From positions 345,075 through 409,074 of the forward strand of contig JABAKD010000005.1 in NCBI GenBank assembly GCA_012845835.1: a stretch of DNA of 64,000 bases, read 5' to 3'. Of this stretch, positions 52,484 through 62,895 are shown one piece after another. The notes under the pieces were generated by a model. That model was not told the DNA's origin. It searched no databases and was given only the letters and a program-made list of their open reading frames with translations. How positions within the stretch are numbered: the stretch's first letter is position 1; each line of letters opens with the position of its first letter. Source of the DNA: Undaria pinnatifida. Lineage: Eukaryota > Sar > Phaeophyceae > Laminariales > Alariaceae. Both the position numbers and the translations under genes were made by a program.

Positions 52484-53097
52484 GCGTGGCCCTTGTGTGC
52501 GAAAATCGCAAAATTCGGCAGGGTGAGAGGAAGCCCACCCAAGGCATTACTTTCAGTGGGGGGCATTAGCCCACCCAAGGCGACACCCGAAATCGGAGAG
52601 GAAGGAGTGTGCAGCCCGCAAGCCCTTGTGAAGTATATGCCACCATCCTTAACAGGGGTGAGACTTGTCGAACCATTGCGGTCGTGTTTCGTGGCAGGCT
52701 CCGGCAAACGAGACAGGAAGTCGGCGTTTCCGCTCGCGCTTCCTTTTCGGTATTTGATGGTGTAATCGAATGCGGTGAGGAACTCGAGCCATCTCTGGAC
52801 TCGCGCGTTGTGGTTCCCCACTTTGTCTATGCTTTCCAGAGCCTTATGGTCAGAGAACATTCGGAACTAGATGCCCCAAAGGTAGCCGCGGAGGCGCTTC
52901 AGAGCCCAGACGATGCTGCCAGCCTCCGACTCGAGAGGATTCCAATGCCTTTCCGAGTTGAGCGTAGCTCGGCTGATGTACGCGATGGGTCTTATGGAGC
53001 CGTCCGTTTGCTCCAGTTCGAGAGCGGCTCCAAACCCGTAGATGCAGGCATCGCAGTACACTGAATCGGGCGTGTGCCGTCGGCGACGGCGTCCCAA
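52484..53097 (-). pseudogene. RNase H of element 2
   Basis: Frame 52867-53097 encodes SVYCDACIYGFGAALELEQT (first Asp), PIAYISRATLNSERHWNPLE (Glu) and SIVWALKRLRGYLWGI. Frame 52480-52860 continues MFSDHKALESIDKVGNHNAR and YRKGSASGNADFLSRL (final Asp). A stop/frame break at 52861-52866 separates the halves. Known: the RNase H domain of gypsy pol. Confidence 0.82.
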
Positions 53098-53582
53098 TCA
53101 GGGAAAACGAGGACCGGCGGGCTCGTGAGCCCCGCCAAGATTCCTCTCACCAGCTTCTCCAAAGCAGGCGTAAAAGCACTTTACCCCCTTCCAAAGGAAC
53201 GCGTTAATCGGAAGAAGTCTCTTCGATAAGTCGAGCAAACAATTGCGGTAATAGTTGATACCACCCATGAATGCGCGCACCTGCTTAACGTCAGTAGGCA
53301 TCGGCATATTGGTCAATGCCGACACTTTTCCCGCATTTTTAGGCATAGGCCCGCTGGAGAAATGGAGTGGCCGAGAAAGTTCGCATCGGTAGCGCCCAAA
53401 CGCGCCTTTAAGGGGGAAAGCTTGAGGTTGTGCTTTCGAAGAATCGTCCGAATATGCGCTACCGGGTCGGAGTCGAACACGATGACATCGTCGAGGTGAG
53501 CTGCCACCTGTTTCAAGCTCTTGATCACCTCATTGATGACCTTGACGAACCACCCAGGCGAGGCGCTGCTGCCCTGAGGCAT
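53098..53582 (-). pseudogene. RT C-terminal half of element 2
   Basis: Frame 53313-53582 starts MPQGSSASPGWFVKVINEVI and holds the catalytic VAAHLDDVIVFDSD (a LDD form of the Y-x-D-D box) and NFLGHSISPAG. Frame 53098-53346 continues with VSALTNMPMPTDVKQVRAFM and GGINYYRNC (thumb/connection). Frames are shifted relative to each other near 53330. Confidence 0.82.
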
Positions 53583-53588
53583 AACAAG

Positions 53589-55121
53589 TCACTCATAAAG
53601 CCCCGTGGGTATGCAGAACGCTGTAAAGAGAACTGTGTCTTTTTGTGCCGTTATCTGGTGGAAAGAGGAAACCAAGTCGAACAGGGAAAACACCCGACCT
53701 GAGCCAAAGGAGTCCAGGACCTGGTCCACGCGGGGAATTTGCAGTTGGCTGAGCTTGATAATTTGGTTGAGCTTCTTGTAGGTCACCGTGATCCTTACAC
53801 CGCCAGATTGCTTAGGGATGGCCACCAGCGGGCTCGAGTACGGTGATGTCGAGTGCTGAATCTGCCCAGCCGCGAGGTACTGGTTAAGGGTCGCGTCCAC
53901 TTCTATGGCCAGTATAGGGTTTACGCGATGGGGCCGTGAAGTGACTGGAGCGCTGCCCTCCGGAACCGAGATTTCAAAGGTCGTTAGGGAGCATGACCCA
54001 TAATCCGTCTTCGAGGTGGAGAACAAGTCAGAAAAATCGCAGATCACATCCCCCAGTTGCTCAATGGTCGGGAGGTCCCAACCAGGGTCATTTAAGTCGA
54101 ACGTGATCTCCCGCAGATGCGGTGGGAGTCGGGCCCAGACGCGTATAAATGAAGAACGTTGGGCTGGGTTCAAACGTTTCATTAGCGTCGGCGAGGGCGG
54201 CGGCACGGCATGAGCTATCCCTTCCGCGTCCGTCAAGCTCACGGCCGCAGAGACCTGGCTGTCCGAAGTCTGACCAGGGTGGGGACCCGCAGCCATCATG
54301 GGGTGTTGCAAGGCACCCAGCGGGATGCGCAAACGTGGGGCGTCGGCGACCCCGACAAGGTTGCCTGGCTCGAGGTCCGCGACATCTGTTAAGGGAAGCA
54401 CCTGTTGTCCTGAAGCAACAAAGTGTTTCTTCCTCGAACGAATGTTCGGCTGCGGCACTATGTCGACAATATAGTGTCCTGTGAGCGCAGGAGAGCCGTT
54501 GCTACGCACCAAGTTGACCGCGAGCAGTTGGGGCTTGTCCGACAACATGACACCTGTAGTGCCATCATAGCGAAGGTGGAAAGGACCTTTCGATGGTGCG
54601 GGGTCGACGGCCTGAGCCGCTTCGCCTGCTGTGGCGTGGTAGGAAAACGTCAGCTCGCCCAAAACCCGATTATCGAGAGGACCAGGGGGCAGAGCGCGGT
54701 ACCAACGGGTGTTGAAGCGCATCCAACTGTCGCGGCCCAGCAAGACAGCGTGCTGCATGACCGATGGAGGAACCACGGATGCCCACACCGCGAGAGAGCA
54801 TGTCGGTTCATTTTCGTGAAAGAATCGAACGCTCAGACGAATGTGGGTCGCGCTCCGCAAAGGGGCGGATTCGCCAAAACCACCCCAGGAGCGAGGGCTG
54901 CTGGGCCGCTCGCACGCCGATGAGGCGGCGCCTACCGATAGCATACGATCCAACACGTCACGTCGGATGTAGGTTTGGGGGGAGCCAGTGTGAAGCAGCG
55001 CCGTACATCTGTAGGGCGCAATGGCGTCCCCTCCGCTATGTATTGCAATATCGGTAGTAAAAGAAACGGCGTCCAGCGTCACGGTACCCCCGATGAGGCA
55101 GGAGCCATGTTCTGGCAGCAC
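53589..55121 (-). CDS. Protease and N-terminal half of RT (element 2), 510 codons open
   Basis: Starts MLPEHGSCLIGGTVTLDAVS. Residues about 40-55 carry ALLHTGSPQTYIRRDVL, the retropepsin active-site loop with His in place of the catalytic Asp of D-T/S-G; the flap/partner region follows (VMQHAVLLGRDSWMRFN). Residues about 380-505 are RT: PHRVNPILAIEVDATLNQYL, GQIQHSTSPYSSPLVAIPKQ, VDQVLDSFGSGRVFSLFDLV (first catalytic Asp block), FTAFCIPTGLYE. It stops just before the MPQGSS block; a shift of a few bases would join them. Known role: particle maturation and cDNA synthesis. The ATG is internal to the polyprotein. Confidence 0.82.
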   Translation of the reverse strand: MLPEHGSCLIGGTVTLDAVSFTTDIAIHSGGDAIAPYRCTALLHTGSPQTYIRRDVLDRMLSVGAASSACERPSSPRSWGGFGESAPLRSATHIRLSVRFFHENEPTCSLAVWASVVPPSVMQHAVLLGRDSWMRFNTRWYRALPPGPLDNRVLGELTFSYHATAGEAAQAVDPAPSKGPFHLRYDGTTGVMLSDKPQLLAVNLVRSNGSPALTGHYIVDIVPQPNIRSRKKHFVASGQQVLPLTDVADLEPGNLVGVADAPRLRIPLGALQHPMMAAGPHPGQTSDSQVSAAVSLTDAEGIAHAVPPPSPTLMKRLNPAQRSSFIRVWARLPPHLREITFDLNDPGWDLPTIEQLGDVICDFSDLFSTSKTDYGSCSLTTFEISVPEGSAPVTSRPHRVNPILAIEVDATLNQYLAAGQIQHSTSPYSSPLVAIPKQSGGVRITVTYKKLNQIIKLSQLQIPRVDQVLDSFGSGRVFSLFDLVSSFHQITAQKDTVLFTAFCIPTGLYE

Positions 55122-55289
55122 GCCGAAACCTCCGGGCTTTGGTCGGCGGGTGTATCCGAAAAATAGGCCGAAGGAGGGCCTTGGTCAGCGCCGACCGCGG
55201 TTCCCAAGCGCGACTGCTGAGCGGACGAAATTTCGTGGATTCCAGCATTTCCGGTGGGGCTGCGGAATCGACGAGGGGAGGTCGGGTGT

Positions 55290-55735
55290 GGCGATCCGGC
55301 CTCGCTGTCGCGAATTGCTTCGTGAACGGCAGAGAGTGCCTCACCGGGAATTGTTTTTTCTCTCCACCTGTGTGGATCCTTGGCGTGGGGGTCGTCCGCC
55401 CGGAGACCTATACCCTACACTGTGTCTAGAGGACTGACCTTTGATAAAAACGTTTGTTGCCAGTGCTCGAAAGGTGAAGTTTCATGGCTGGGTTCTGCGT
55501 AAATTTGGCATAATTGCCAGATAACACGGCATTTCGCTTCTCCCTGTCCCAAACAGCGGTAGCAAAGTTCCGCACGCCTCGACCTACGCGTTTGTGTGTG
55601 CTGGGGTCAGACGATGACATGATGAGCGATCGTCTTTAAAAAGCCGAGACTTTTCAGCCATCATAAACTGCTCCTCGCAAGAACATGAGACGTCGTCGAC
55701 GACAAACGACGAAGGAGACCACTGCGAGAAAAAAG
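55290..55735 (-). pseudogene. NADAR/YbiA-like domain in gypsy element 2
   Basis: Moving down the minus strand: SQWSPSSFVVDDVSCSCEEQ, FMMAEKSRLFKDD (about 55628-55725), a one-base shift, then in frame 55426-55620 STHKRVGRGVRNF, VLSGNYAKFTQNPAMKLHLS, STGNKRF. A further shift leads to SPLDTV, TAG, GIGLRADDPHA (the Trp codon of the conserved WGIG is TAG) and GEALSAVHEAIRD at about 55295-55340. Order, motifs and place between gag and protease equal those in element 1 (26614-27120). The EEQFMMAEK glutamate is kept. Inactive as it stands. Confidence 0.8.
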
Positions 55736-56974
55736 GACGGCGGTTGCCATAACAGCATTACTTTGCCTGTAGAGTGTTCGAGGGAAGGGTCAAACGTCGA
55801 CGGTGGCAACCCGTCGGAGGCCGTGTTAGGCATATGAACCTGTAATGTCCCTGTCCGGGGTCACCAGTCTCCGGCACTTTGGGCCTGCAGCGTCCCCGTC
55901 TGGGCACGCCCGGCCTCGGGAGCACGGCGCGAGCCCGAACCCACTGGTGGTCGAGTCGTGGCTTTGTCGCTTTTTGGCGTAAAATCGCAAGGAACTGCTC
56001 TCACTGCACCCGAAAGGACAGGGGACTCGGAGCTGTTACTGCTTGACGAGCGGCGCGATTCTTTCGTATCTTCACGGGAATAGCGTCCAGCCGATCAGGG
56101 CTGGAGGCCGTGGCGTCACCACTGGCCCGTTGCGCAGTGTCGGATCTCTATCCTGTGCCACTGGGGAAGACGTAGCCTGGTTCACGTGGTTAAGCGTGTT
56201 TAAAGACGGAGCAGGGCCCGTAGACCCTGTGGGCGTCTTCGACAGCGGGGCTCGGGCAAGTGGAAATTATTTCCTCGCCAGAGGGGGCTTCTTCCCGTTA
56301 GCCATCTTGGAGGAGAGAGACAAGGTAGCTAAGCTTGTCGGCTCCTCCTTGATTAGAAAGAAAATAGAACGCCCGCTACTATCGCGACGAGACACCGGAT
56401 CAAATCTTGTAAAGATCTCGGTGTATATGGGTTGGCTTTCCCACACCTCAAACCAAACGCTGCTTTACGGTCAGGAAGAAGTGGAGACGAACTCGCTCGC
56501 GTATAAGGGCGAAGCGTCGTCGCCGCACTCTTCTTGCTGCGCGACGCGTGCCTGGGGGGGGCGTGCAAGGTGCAGGCTCCTGTGTCATGGTTGAGGGGGG
56601 CAGCGGTAGGGGCGCGCCCTCCATTGTCGAGTTTGAGCCACGGCAGGGGGTAACGGCGTTGGAAGCGCTGGTCCTCATTGCCGAACTTGGACCATGATCG
56701 AGGGGGGCGTCGCTGTGAGCGCGCACCCCCTTCGTAGAAAATGTAACCTGGCTGGGGGGGGTATGCTGGGAGCGTTGGTTCCCACCGCCGGTACTACGCC
56801 GTGAAAGTCGTCATCAGGCCACGTAGGAGCCCGTGGGCTCTGGACAGAAATAATTTGTGCCGCGCTACGTGTAAGGCAAACGACAGGCACTCGAGCATCT
56901 TGTGAAAGCAAAGGAAGTTTCCCCCACAGTGCCGTCGGCGTACGGGTCGGGTGTGCCGTTCCGCCGTCGCCCTG
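55736..56974 (-). other. gag to NADAR spacer of element 2
   Basis: Collinear with 24946-26613. Contains PDRKAAFGLRCGKANPYTPR (about 56440-56500), SRAHGLLRG-like blocks near 56810-56840 and one copy of the unit that is amplified in element 1 (55850-55990). Frames are broken; no domain recognised. Confidence 0.5.
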
Positions 56975-58156
56975 TCAGTTGCCAGTGCGAAAGGTAGCTG
57001 GTTGGCGCGTGTTGGGGTTTCCACTCGAATTGTGGGTTGCCCCGAAACGCTTCCCCGGAGCAGACACGGAAGCCGAGGAGGCTGGCGAGGGTGCAACAGC
57101 ACCATGTTGGCCGGGCGTGTATGTGCTGTTATAGTTACCGCTGTGGCTGTTTGTCTGTCCCTGGTCCCGTGGGTACCCTCGTGATTGGTTTGAACGATTT
57201 CGCTGATTTTTGTTGTACGTTTGCGTGCGAGAAGACCCTTCGTCGCGGCGGTAGCTGACCATACGTGCTTGCCACCGTTGGAAAACATCATCATCGCCGA
57301 GTTGGCCGAGTTCAGGGTTTAGACAGCCGCTGGCGTTGATAAAGGGATGCCTACAGTTGCGTAAGGAGTGAGTGTCATCGTGACAGTTGAGGCAATGATC
57401 CCTGTTTTCTCGGAGAGATGCGGCGCGGGCGGAAGGCGTAAGGAGGCCGCTCCAGACGGGAGGGTCGTTGGTATTAAATTCGGCACTAACAGCGAAACCT
57501 TCTGCATAGTGTTGCTCTTCTAATGGCCAGCAGTTGGACATTGTGCCGAGCCAGGGGTCGGTGGAATCAGCAATCGGCACGACAATGGGATTATGGCTCG
57601 AACCCGTCTGCCAAGAAGGCGACGGGGACGGCACTCGGCCCTGGACGCGCCCATGAACGGCGGGACGGGGCCCCGACGGGGCGGATGACCGCGATCTCGT
57701 CGAAGAAGCAGGTAGAGGAAAATGTTTTTCATCGTTGACGGCAGGTGTCTTATTGTGCGCCAAGTCACTAAAAACTTTCCACATGGCATCTAACGAGGCA
57801 TATGGCCGTGGGTCCGTAGACTTCGAGCCAGGGTACAACGTAGACATCAGCGTCGGAAACTGCTCGTTGACCGCGATCCTAACCACCTCCATCACCACAT
57901 CCGTCCGCGGAGACAAAACACGCTCACTCCCCGTGACTGCCAATACTAGCACACGGAACTCCCGACTGAAATCAGAAAAAGGCGTGCCGCTACACACTCC
58001 AAAAGTAGGCAACTTAGTGTAGCCTTCCCTCGTGTCGACCCGGTCGAGGTGCGTCACGAGCATGCGTAGCAGGAGGGTGAAAGCCTCGGGCCTAGATGCT
58101 CCTCCGTCCAACGCTCTCGACACCTGCCCAAAGAAATCGTCGATCAAAGTGGTCAT
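56975..58156 (-). CDS. gag C-terminal part with CCHC zinc knuckle (element 2)
   Basis: An open 393-codon frame. Residues 1-150 are capsid-like: TLIDDFFGQVSRALDGGASR, EAFTLLLRMLVTHLDRVDTR, DPRPYASLDAMWKVFSDLAH. Residues about 270-285 carry CLNCHDDTHSLRNC (CX2CX4HX4C), the nucleocapsid knuckle that binds RNA. Residues about 310-393 are Ser/Asn/Gln/Arg-rich and likely disordered. The frame is cut off from the gag N-terminus by a 251-bp duplication just upstream. The matching region of element 1 has a stop at the W of DAMW. Confidence 0.82.
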   Translation of the reverse strand: MTTLIDDFFGQVSRALDGGASRPEAFTLLLRMLVTHLDRVDTREGYTKLPTFGVCSGTPFSDFSREFRVLVLAVTGSERVLSPRTDVVMEVVRIAVNEQFPTLMSTLYPGSKSTDPRPYASLDAMWKVFSDLAHNKTPAVNDEKHFPLPASSTRSRSSAPSGPRPAVHGRVQGRVPSPSPSWQTGSSHNPIVVPIADSTDPWLGTMSNCWPLEEQHYAEGFAVSAEFNTNDPPVWSGLLTPSARAASLRENRDHCLNCHDDTHSLRNCRHPFINASGCLNPELGQLGDDDVFQRWQARMVSYRRDEGSSRTQTYNKNQRNRSNQSRGYPRDQGQTNSHSGNYNSTYTPGQHGAVAPSPASSASVSAPGKRFGATHNSSGNPNTRQPATFRTGN

Positions 58157-58506
58157 GCGGGCGGTCGTGGGCCTGTCAGGTGTTATGGCACGGTTGAATG
58201 CCAGACGGAGGGGGTGGATCCAACCGTGTACCCACGTGGGCGCACGTACGCCCTCGTAGGCAACTTAGTGTAGCCTTCCCTCGTGTCGACCCGGTCGAGG
58301 TGCGTCACGAGCATGCGTAGCAGGAGGGTGAAAGCCTCGGGCCTAGATGCTCCTCCGTCCAACGCTCTCGACACCTGCCCAAAGAAATCGTCGATCAAAG
58401 TGGTCATGCGGGCGGTCGTGGGCCTGTCAGGTGTTATGGCACGGTTGAATGCCAGACGGAGGGGGTGGATCCAACCGTGTACCCACGTGGGCGCACGTAC
58501 GCCCTC
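58005..58506 (-). repeat. Perfect 251-bp tandem duplication in gag
   Basis: GTAGGCAACTTAGTGTAGCC at 58005 recurs at 58256. The two 251-bp copies (58005-58255, 58256-58506) look identical, so the event is recent. 251 is not a multiple of three, so gag is frameshifted. Confidence 0.93.
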
Positions 58507-59224
58507 TTAAAACGGTCGTCACAGCCCATAAGTATGTCAGTCATTGCGGACCGAACCGAACGCGTGAGTTTCTGTGTGCCGTCAGACTTGTTCAAAGAGG
58601 CTGGGAACGGTAGCGCAGAAATGCGTGATACGTCCTTGTAGGAAAGCTTTACATAGGCACGCCTAACCGAGTCATCAAGCATGGATTTGGCTAGAGCCGG
58701 GGCGGTAGCAAGTTCGGCGGTACGCTCGCAGGCCAAAACCGACGAAGCAGGCTTGGTGCGGTCACTCGACGCAGTCAGTTTGCTCAGCCGTTCAGCGGAG
58801 GAGGCAATATTATCCACCAGGAAAGGAGTTTCTTGCCTCTTGCCGGCTACCACTGTCACCTCGCCGTGGTCCGTGTTCGAGCTCGAAGACGAGCGGAAGG
58901 AGGTTTACGAGCCGGCCCACGCTGAAGGCCCACGTGCGCTGTTTCGGCGTCTTCCGGTGCCTACTCCCGAGCTGCAACCGCCGCTCCGGTTGGTTCGGGC
59001 CTGGTTGTTCCCTTGGCGGCGCTGTGGGCAACCACCAGTACCCGACGCTCCTCCCGCGCTTCCACCACCCCCGCGGCGGTTGTGGTGGCCACCACCCCCA
59101 CCATTTTCCCCGTTTCCCCCACTCTGGCTGATGGGAAAACCCATGCTCAGGATCGGCTTGCTCGCGTGGGCCACCTCATGCGGCGGCCTTGGTTGCGCGG
59201 TGGCAGCGGATAAAGGAGAAGTCC
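58434..59224 (-). pseudogene. gag middle region (element 2)
   Basis: Frame 58434-58859 encodes SMLDDSVRRAYVKLSYKDVS, RSAMTDILMGCDDRFKRAYV and a helical capsid-like stretch. Frames 58810-59174 are Gly/Arg-rich (GGGGGHHNRRGGGGSAGGAS). Matches the Gly-rich segment of element 1 near 23440-23560. Broken into at least two frames. Confidence 0.65.
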
Positions 59225-59512
59225 CAGATGTTGATCATAATGTAGAAAAAAATATTGTATCATTGTCGCGTATTCGAGTACATAATCACCATCAAGCCAT
59301 GGGATGAGTCAACCCAGAGCTCAACATACCGTAGAAGGCATGTTTCCAGCGGGGTGACTGATATTCTGACAACACACCACCATCCAAAAGAAAACACACT
59401 CATTTCCCAATACCATATATCCTATATCGGTCGTACATACGTGAATCATGAATCTTGTGTCCGTAGATTCCAAACCTATACGGTCCATCGGCCAGGGTGC
59501 AAGTACTAGATA
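59225..59512. mobile_element. AT-rich insertion within gag of element 2
   Basis: About 290 bp with far lower GC than the flanking gag DNA and no counterpart in element 1, where the Gly-rich region is continuous. No ORF, and no clear inverted ends or target duplication visible. A small insertion of unknown type. Confidence 0.4.
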
Positions 59513-60562
59513 TTATACTGGCCGCCACCACCCCCGGAGTTACCACCTCCACGGTTGCGATCCCCCCGATCGCGGCTGCCACCGCGCCGCTGTTTGGTGG
59601 AGCGCCTTCCTTCCAGCGCTTCCTTTGGAGTCGGCCACAGGACTGGGTCAGGGGCGTCGTCGTGGGCCAATCTTAAGGCTTTGACCAAGGCGTGGGTAGG
59701 TGCTCGCCTCACCTGCGCGAAGGCGGACGAGTTGTCGCGGCGGGCCCAGACTGCTCCGACCGAAAGGTCTTCCGCCTTGAACAACGACCGTCGCTCTGAC
59801 GTTAGGAAGGCCGTGGCAGCTGCTACCACCGCCTCCGCTAGATGTGCCAAGAACTCGACCCTCGGCGTGGTAGCCATGTACTGAAGGCTGCCAGACATGA
59901 AAGTGTCGTCCCCGGGTCGTGTCTCTTGGGAGGCAACACCCAACGGGCGCGCCGGGGAAGGGGTAGCTCTCGCCGGAGTCGATGTAGCTGGAAGGGCAAC
60001 GCCGTGGCGTGCCCACTCTACCGCGCGGGACGCCTCGCGAGCAGCGGCCCTCGCCTGGTCGAGGGCTTGATCCTGGCGGTGTCGACGTTCGTCATCGTGC
60101 CGTCTGCGTTCCTCTCGCCGAAGCAGGGTCGCGTTGGCTTCGTCGAGAGCTCTTTGGGCCCGAGCGATTCAGACTCTGCGTCTGCGGGCCGGCATGGGAG
60201 TGCTGGTCTCCGTAGGTCTGGGGAAGGTGCTCTGTCAAGCGCGGAGTGGTCAGATGTCGGCGGTGGTGCTCTGAGGATAGCTGGTGATGCTCCCTCGAGG
60301 CCGGGGGTGTTTGGAGTCGTGATGTCTCCGCGCCCGGTAGGAGTTTTTCCATCCCGTCGACCTTCGAGTCCAGGCGGTCAGTCGGTGTGATGTGTTGTTG
60401 ACTCGTATTGGAGTCGCTATCGTCGTCAAGGTTCGCGGCCCGTCCTCCCCGTCTCGATTCGCGGGACCTCGAGCGTTCCCGTCCTTCTCCCCGGGCCTCC
60501 TGGACGGGGCGTGTGGAGGACCGCAGCCTGCCCGAGCAGCCCGCATCGTCACCGGTAGACAT
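59506..60562 (-). pseudogene. gag N-terminal region (element 2)
   Basis: Starts MSTGDDAGCSGRLRSSTRPV at 60562 (frame to 60092). Then, in another frame (59943-59506), ETRPGDDTFMSGSLQYMATT, FLTSERRSLFKAEDLSVGAV and ALVKALRLAHDDAPDPVLWP, ending in a Gly/Arg-rich tail. The start is supported by the identical position and opening MST of element 1. Arg/Ser-rich first 150 residues, probably disordered. Confidence 0.7.
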
Positions 60563-60964
60563 GGTGCTGGTAACGGGGTGGGGGGGGGGGGGGGGGGGTG
60601 GCGGGATGGGAACGACGCATCAAGAAGCTATGGAGGCAGATATATTGTTGTGGTGTCCCTGCTCTAAGTAGCGGTATATCCGTGTTTCAGCAAACAGCAA
60701 CATATGGGCCTCGACTCCGTCCAGCATCAGTGATGGTAGCAGCCACGTCAAATAGCCTCATAACAGGAGGACAGCGGTAAGATGGGTACCATCCACCAAA
60801 ACCGCAACACAAGAGCAGCGCTCAGTCTCACCGTAGGGTATATGGGTACGCCCGCACGGACCGTAGAAAAAACAGCCAAAAATGGGCAGCACTGACCCTA
60901 ACCGCAATGCCGGGGGTGTACAGTAAAGGCATTTCTGCCCCCAATGCACTTGAATAGGCATCAT

Positions 60965-61545
60965 TTAACCTAGGCGGGGGGGTAGCACAGGAAAGCGACG
61001 CCCAAAACGCTCACGCTTTTTGTACCAGAACAGGCAGCACTTACCCTAGGTGCAGTGTAGAGGATAGCACAATAAATGTTCGTCCAACACGCCGACGCTC
61101 ATCGTACCAAAACAGGCAGCATTTAACCTAGGTGTAGCGTAGAGGATAGCACAGTGAAGGGTCGCCCAACACGCCGACAATCATCGCACCAAAACAGGCA
61201 GCATTTAACCTAGGTATAGCGTGAAGGATAGCACAGTGAAGGGTCGCCCAACACGCGGACACTCATCGCACCAAAACAGACAGCATTTAATCTAGGTGCA
61301 GCGTAGGTGGTAGCACAGTGAAGGGTCGCCCAACACGCCTACAATCATCGCGCAAAAACAGGCAGCATTTAACCTAGGTGTAGTGTAGGGGGGGTAGCAC
61401 AGTGAAAGGTCACCCAACACGCCGGAACTCATTGCACCAAAACAGGCAGAATGTACCCTAGGTGTAGTGTAGGGGGGAAGCACAGCTACGAGTCGCCCAA
61501 CACGCTGACATTCATCGCACCAAAAAAGGCAGCATTTGCCCCAAC
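60965..61545 (-). repeat. Leader repeat c in element 2, 82-bp units
   Basis: About seven copies of GGCAGCATTTAACCTAGGTG / AGCACAGTGAAGGGTCGCCC / AACACGCCGACAATCATCGC blocks. Starts at 61115, 61197 and 61279 give an exact 82-bp period. Confidence 0.92.
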
Positions 61546-61880
61546 AGTAGTGTATGGGGGGGGTAGGACAGGAGAGCTTCGCGCACCAACCGCATAAAAA
61601 ACGGGCAGCATCTACATCAACAGTAGGGTTGGGGGGGGGTAGCGCAGTAAAGGATCGCGCAGGCAACCGAAAAAAAAGGGCAGCATCCACCCCAACAGTA
61701 GTGTAGGGGGTGTAGGACAGTAGAGGTTCACGCACCAACCGCATAAAATCCGGGCAGCATCTGCCCCAACAGTAGTGTAGGGGGGGGTAGCACAGTAGAA
61801 GATCGCGCCGCCAACCGTATGAAAAACGGGCAGCATCTGCCCAACAGTAGTGTAGGAGGGGGTAGCACAGTAGAGGGTTG
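61545..61880 (-). repeat. Leader repeat b in element 2, about 75-bp units
   Basis: Four to five copies of GGGCAGCATCTGCCCCAACA / GTAGTGTAGGGGGGGTA / CGCACCAACCGCATAAAA blocks. Confidence 0.88.
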
Positions 61881-62679
61881 TACATGTGCCAATCAGCAAA
61901 CAAGGTCAGTACAACTCTTGAAGAAAGTAGTTTCCCCGCCGACCGCACTAAAGGGGGACGGTCGCGCCTACACAGTAGCGCTGCTCGCTGCTGTGCCCAT
62001 AGGGTACCGGCAATACCAACTGCACAAAGATGGGCAGCATAACCTCCGAACAAAGTAGTTTCCCCACCGTCCGCACTACAGCGGGACAATCGAGCCTGCA
62101 GTAGTGCTGATTGCTGTAGTCTCACTGCCGTGTTAACAGGAAACCGCAATTCCAAGCGCACCAAGATGGGTAGTAAAGCGTACGAACAAGGCAGTTCCCC
62201 AACCGACTGCACGATAGAGGGACGATCGAGCCTACAGTAGCGCTGATTGCTGCAAGTAGCTCCTGTGACTACGGGTAACGACAACACCAACCGCCTCAAA
62301 AAGGGTGGTATAATACCAATACCAGCTGTACAAAAGGTGAGTACGCCCACAGCCGAATAGAAAGGCTATTTGCCCCCAAAGGTACCGCATCAAACGGGCT
62401 GATCCCCTCTTGCACTATTACAGCGGTAAAGCGCAGTATCTCCGCAAACTGTACTAAACGCTCTGTAACCGGCAGTAGCTGTCCGAACATGTGCAGAGAA
62501 GAAAAAATAAACGCCAGCATGGACCCTACGAAGCAACATCGTGAAGGGCAGCACATGTACCAACAGCAGCAGAAAGGCAGCGTTTACGCCTACAGTAGCG
62601 TAGTGCTCAGCGTCTCCGCCAACTGTTAACCGCATTGCAACGGACAGTACACGTCGTGACAGCTGCAAAACAACAAATT

Positions 62680-62895
62680 GCAGCATTTTTCCTACCAGCT
62701 TTGTGGAACCCTGTAATTTGTTTTTGCAGCATTTATCCTAGCAGCATCGTGGAACCCCGTAAAAATGTTTGCAGCATTAATCCTAGCAGCATTGTGGAGC
62801 CCCGTAAAAATGTTTGCAGCATTTATCCTACTTGTAGCAGCATTGTGGAACCCCGTGAAAACGTTTTGCAGCATTGTGGAGGGGCAGCACATGTA
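62680..62895 (-). repeat. Leader repeat a in element 2, about 55-bp units
   Basis: Four copies of TTTGCAGCATTTATCCTAGC / AGCATTGTGGAACCCCGT blocks. Confidence 0.85.

Noticed and set aside
60965-61880. Regular 82-bp repeats considered as a CRISPR array
   Set aside because: Whole units repeat without unique spacers, the unit is too long, and the context is a eukaryotic retrotransposon leader.
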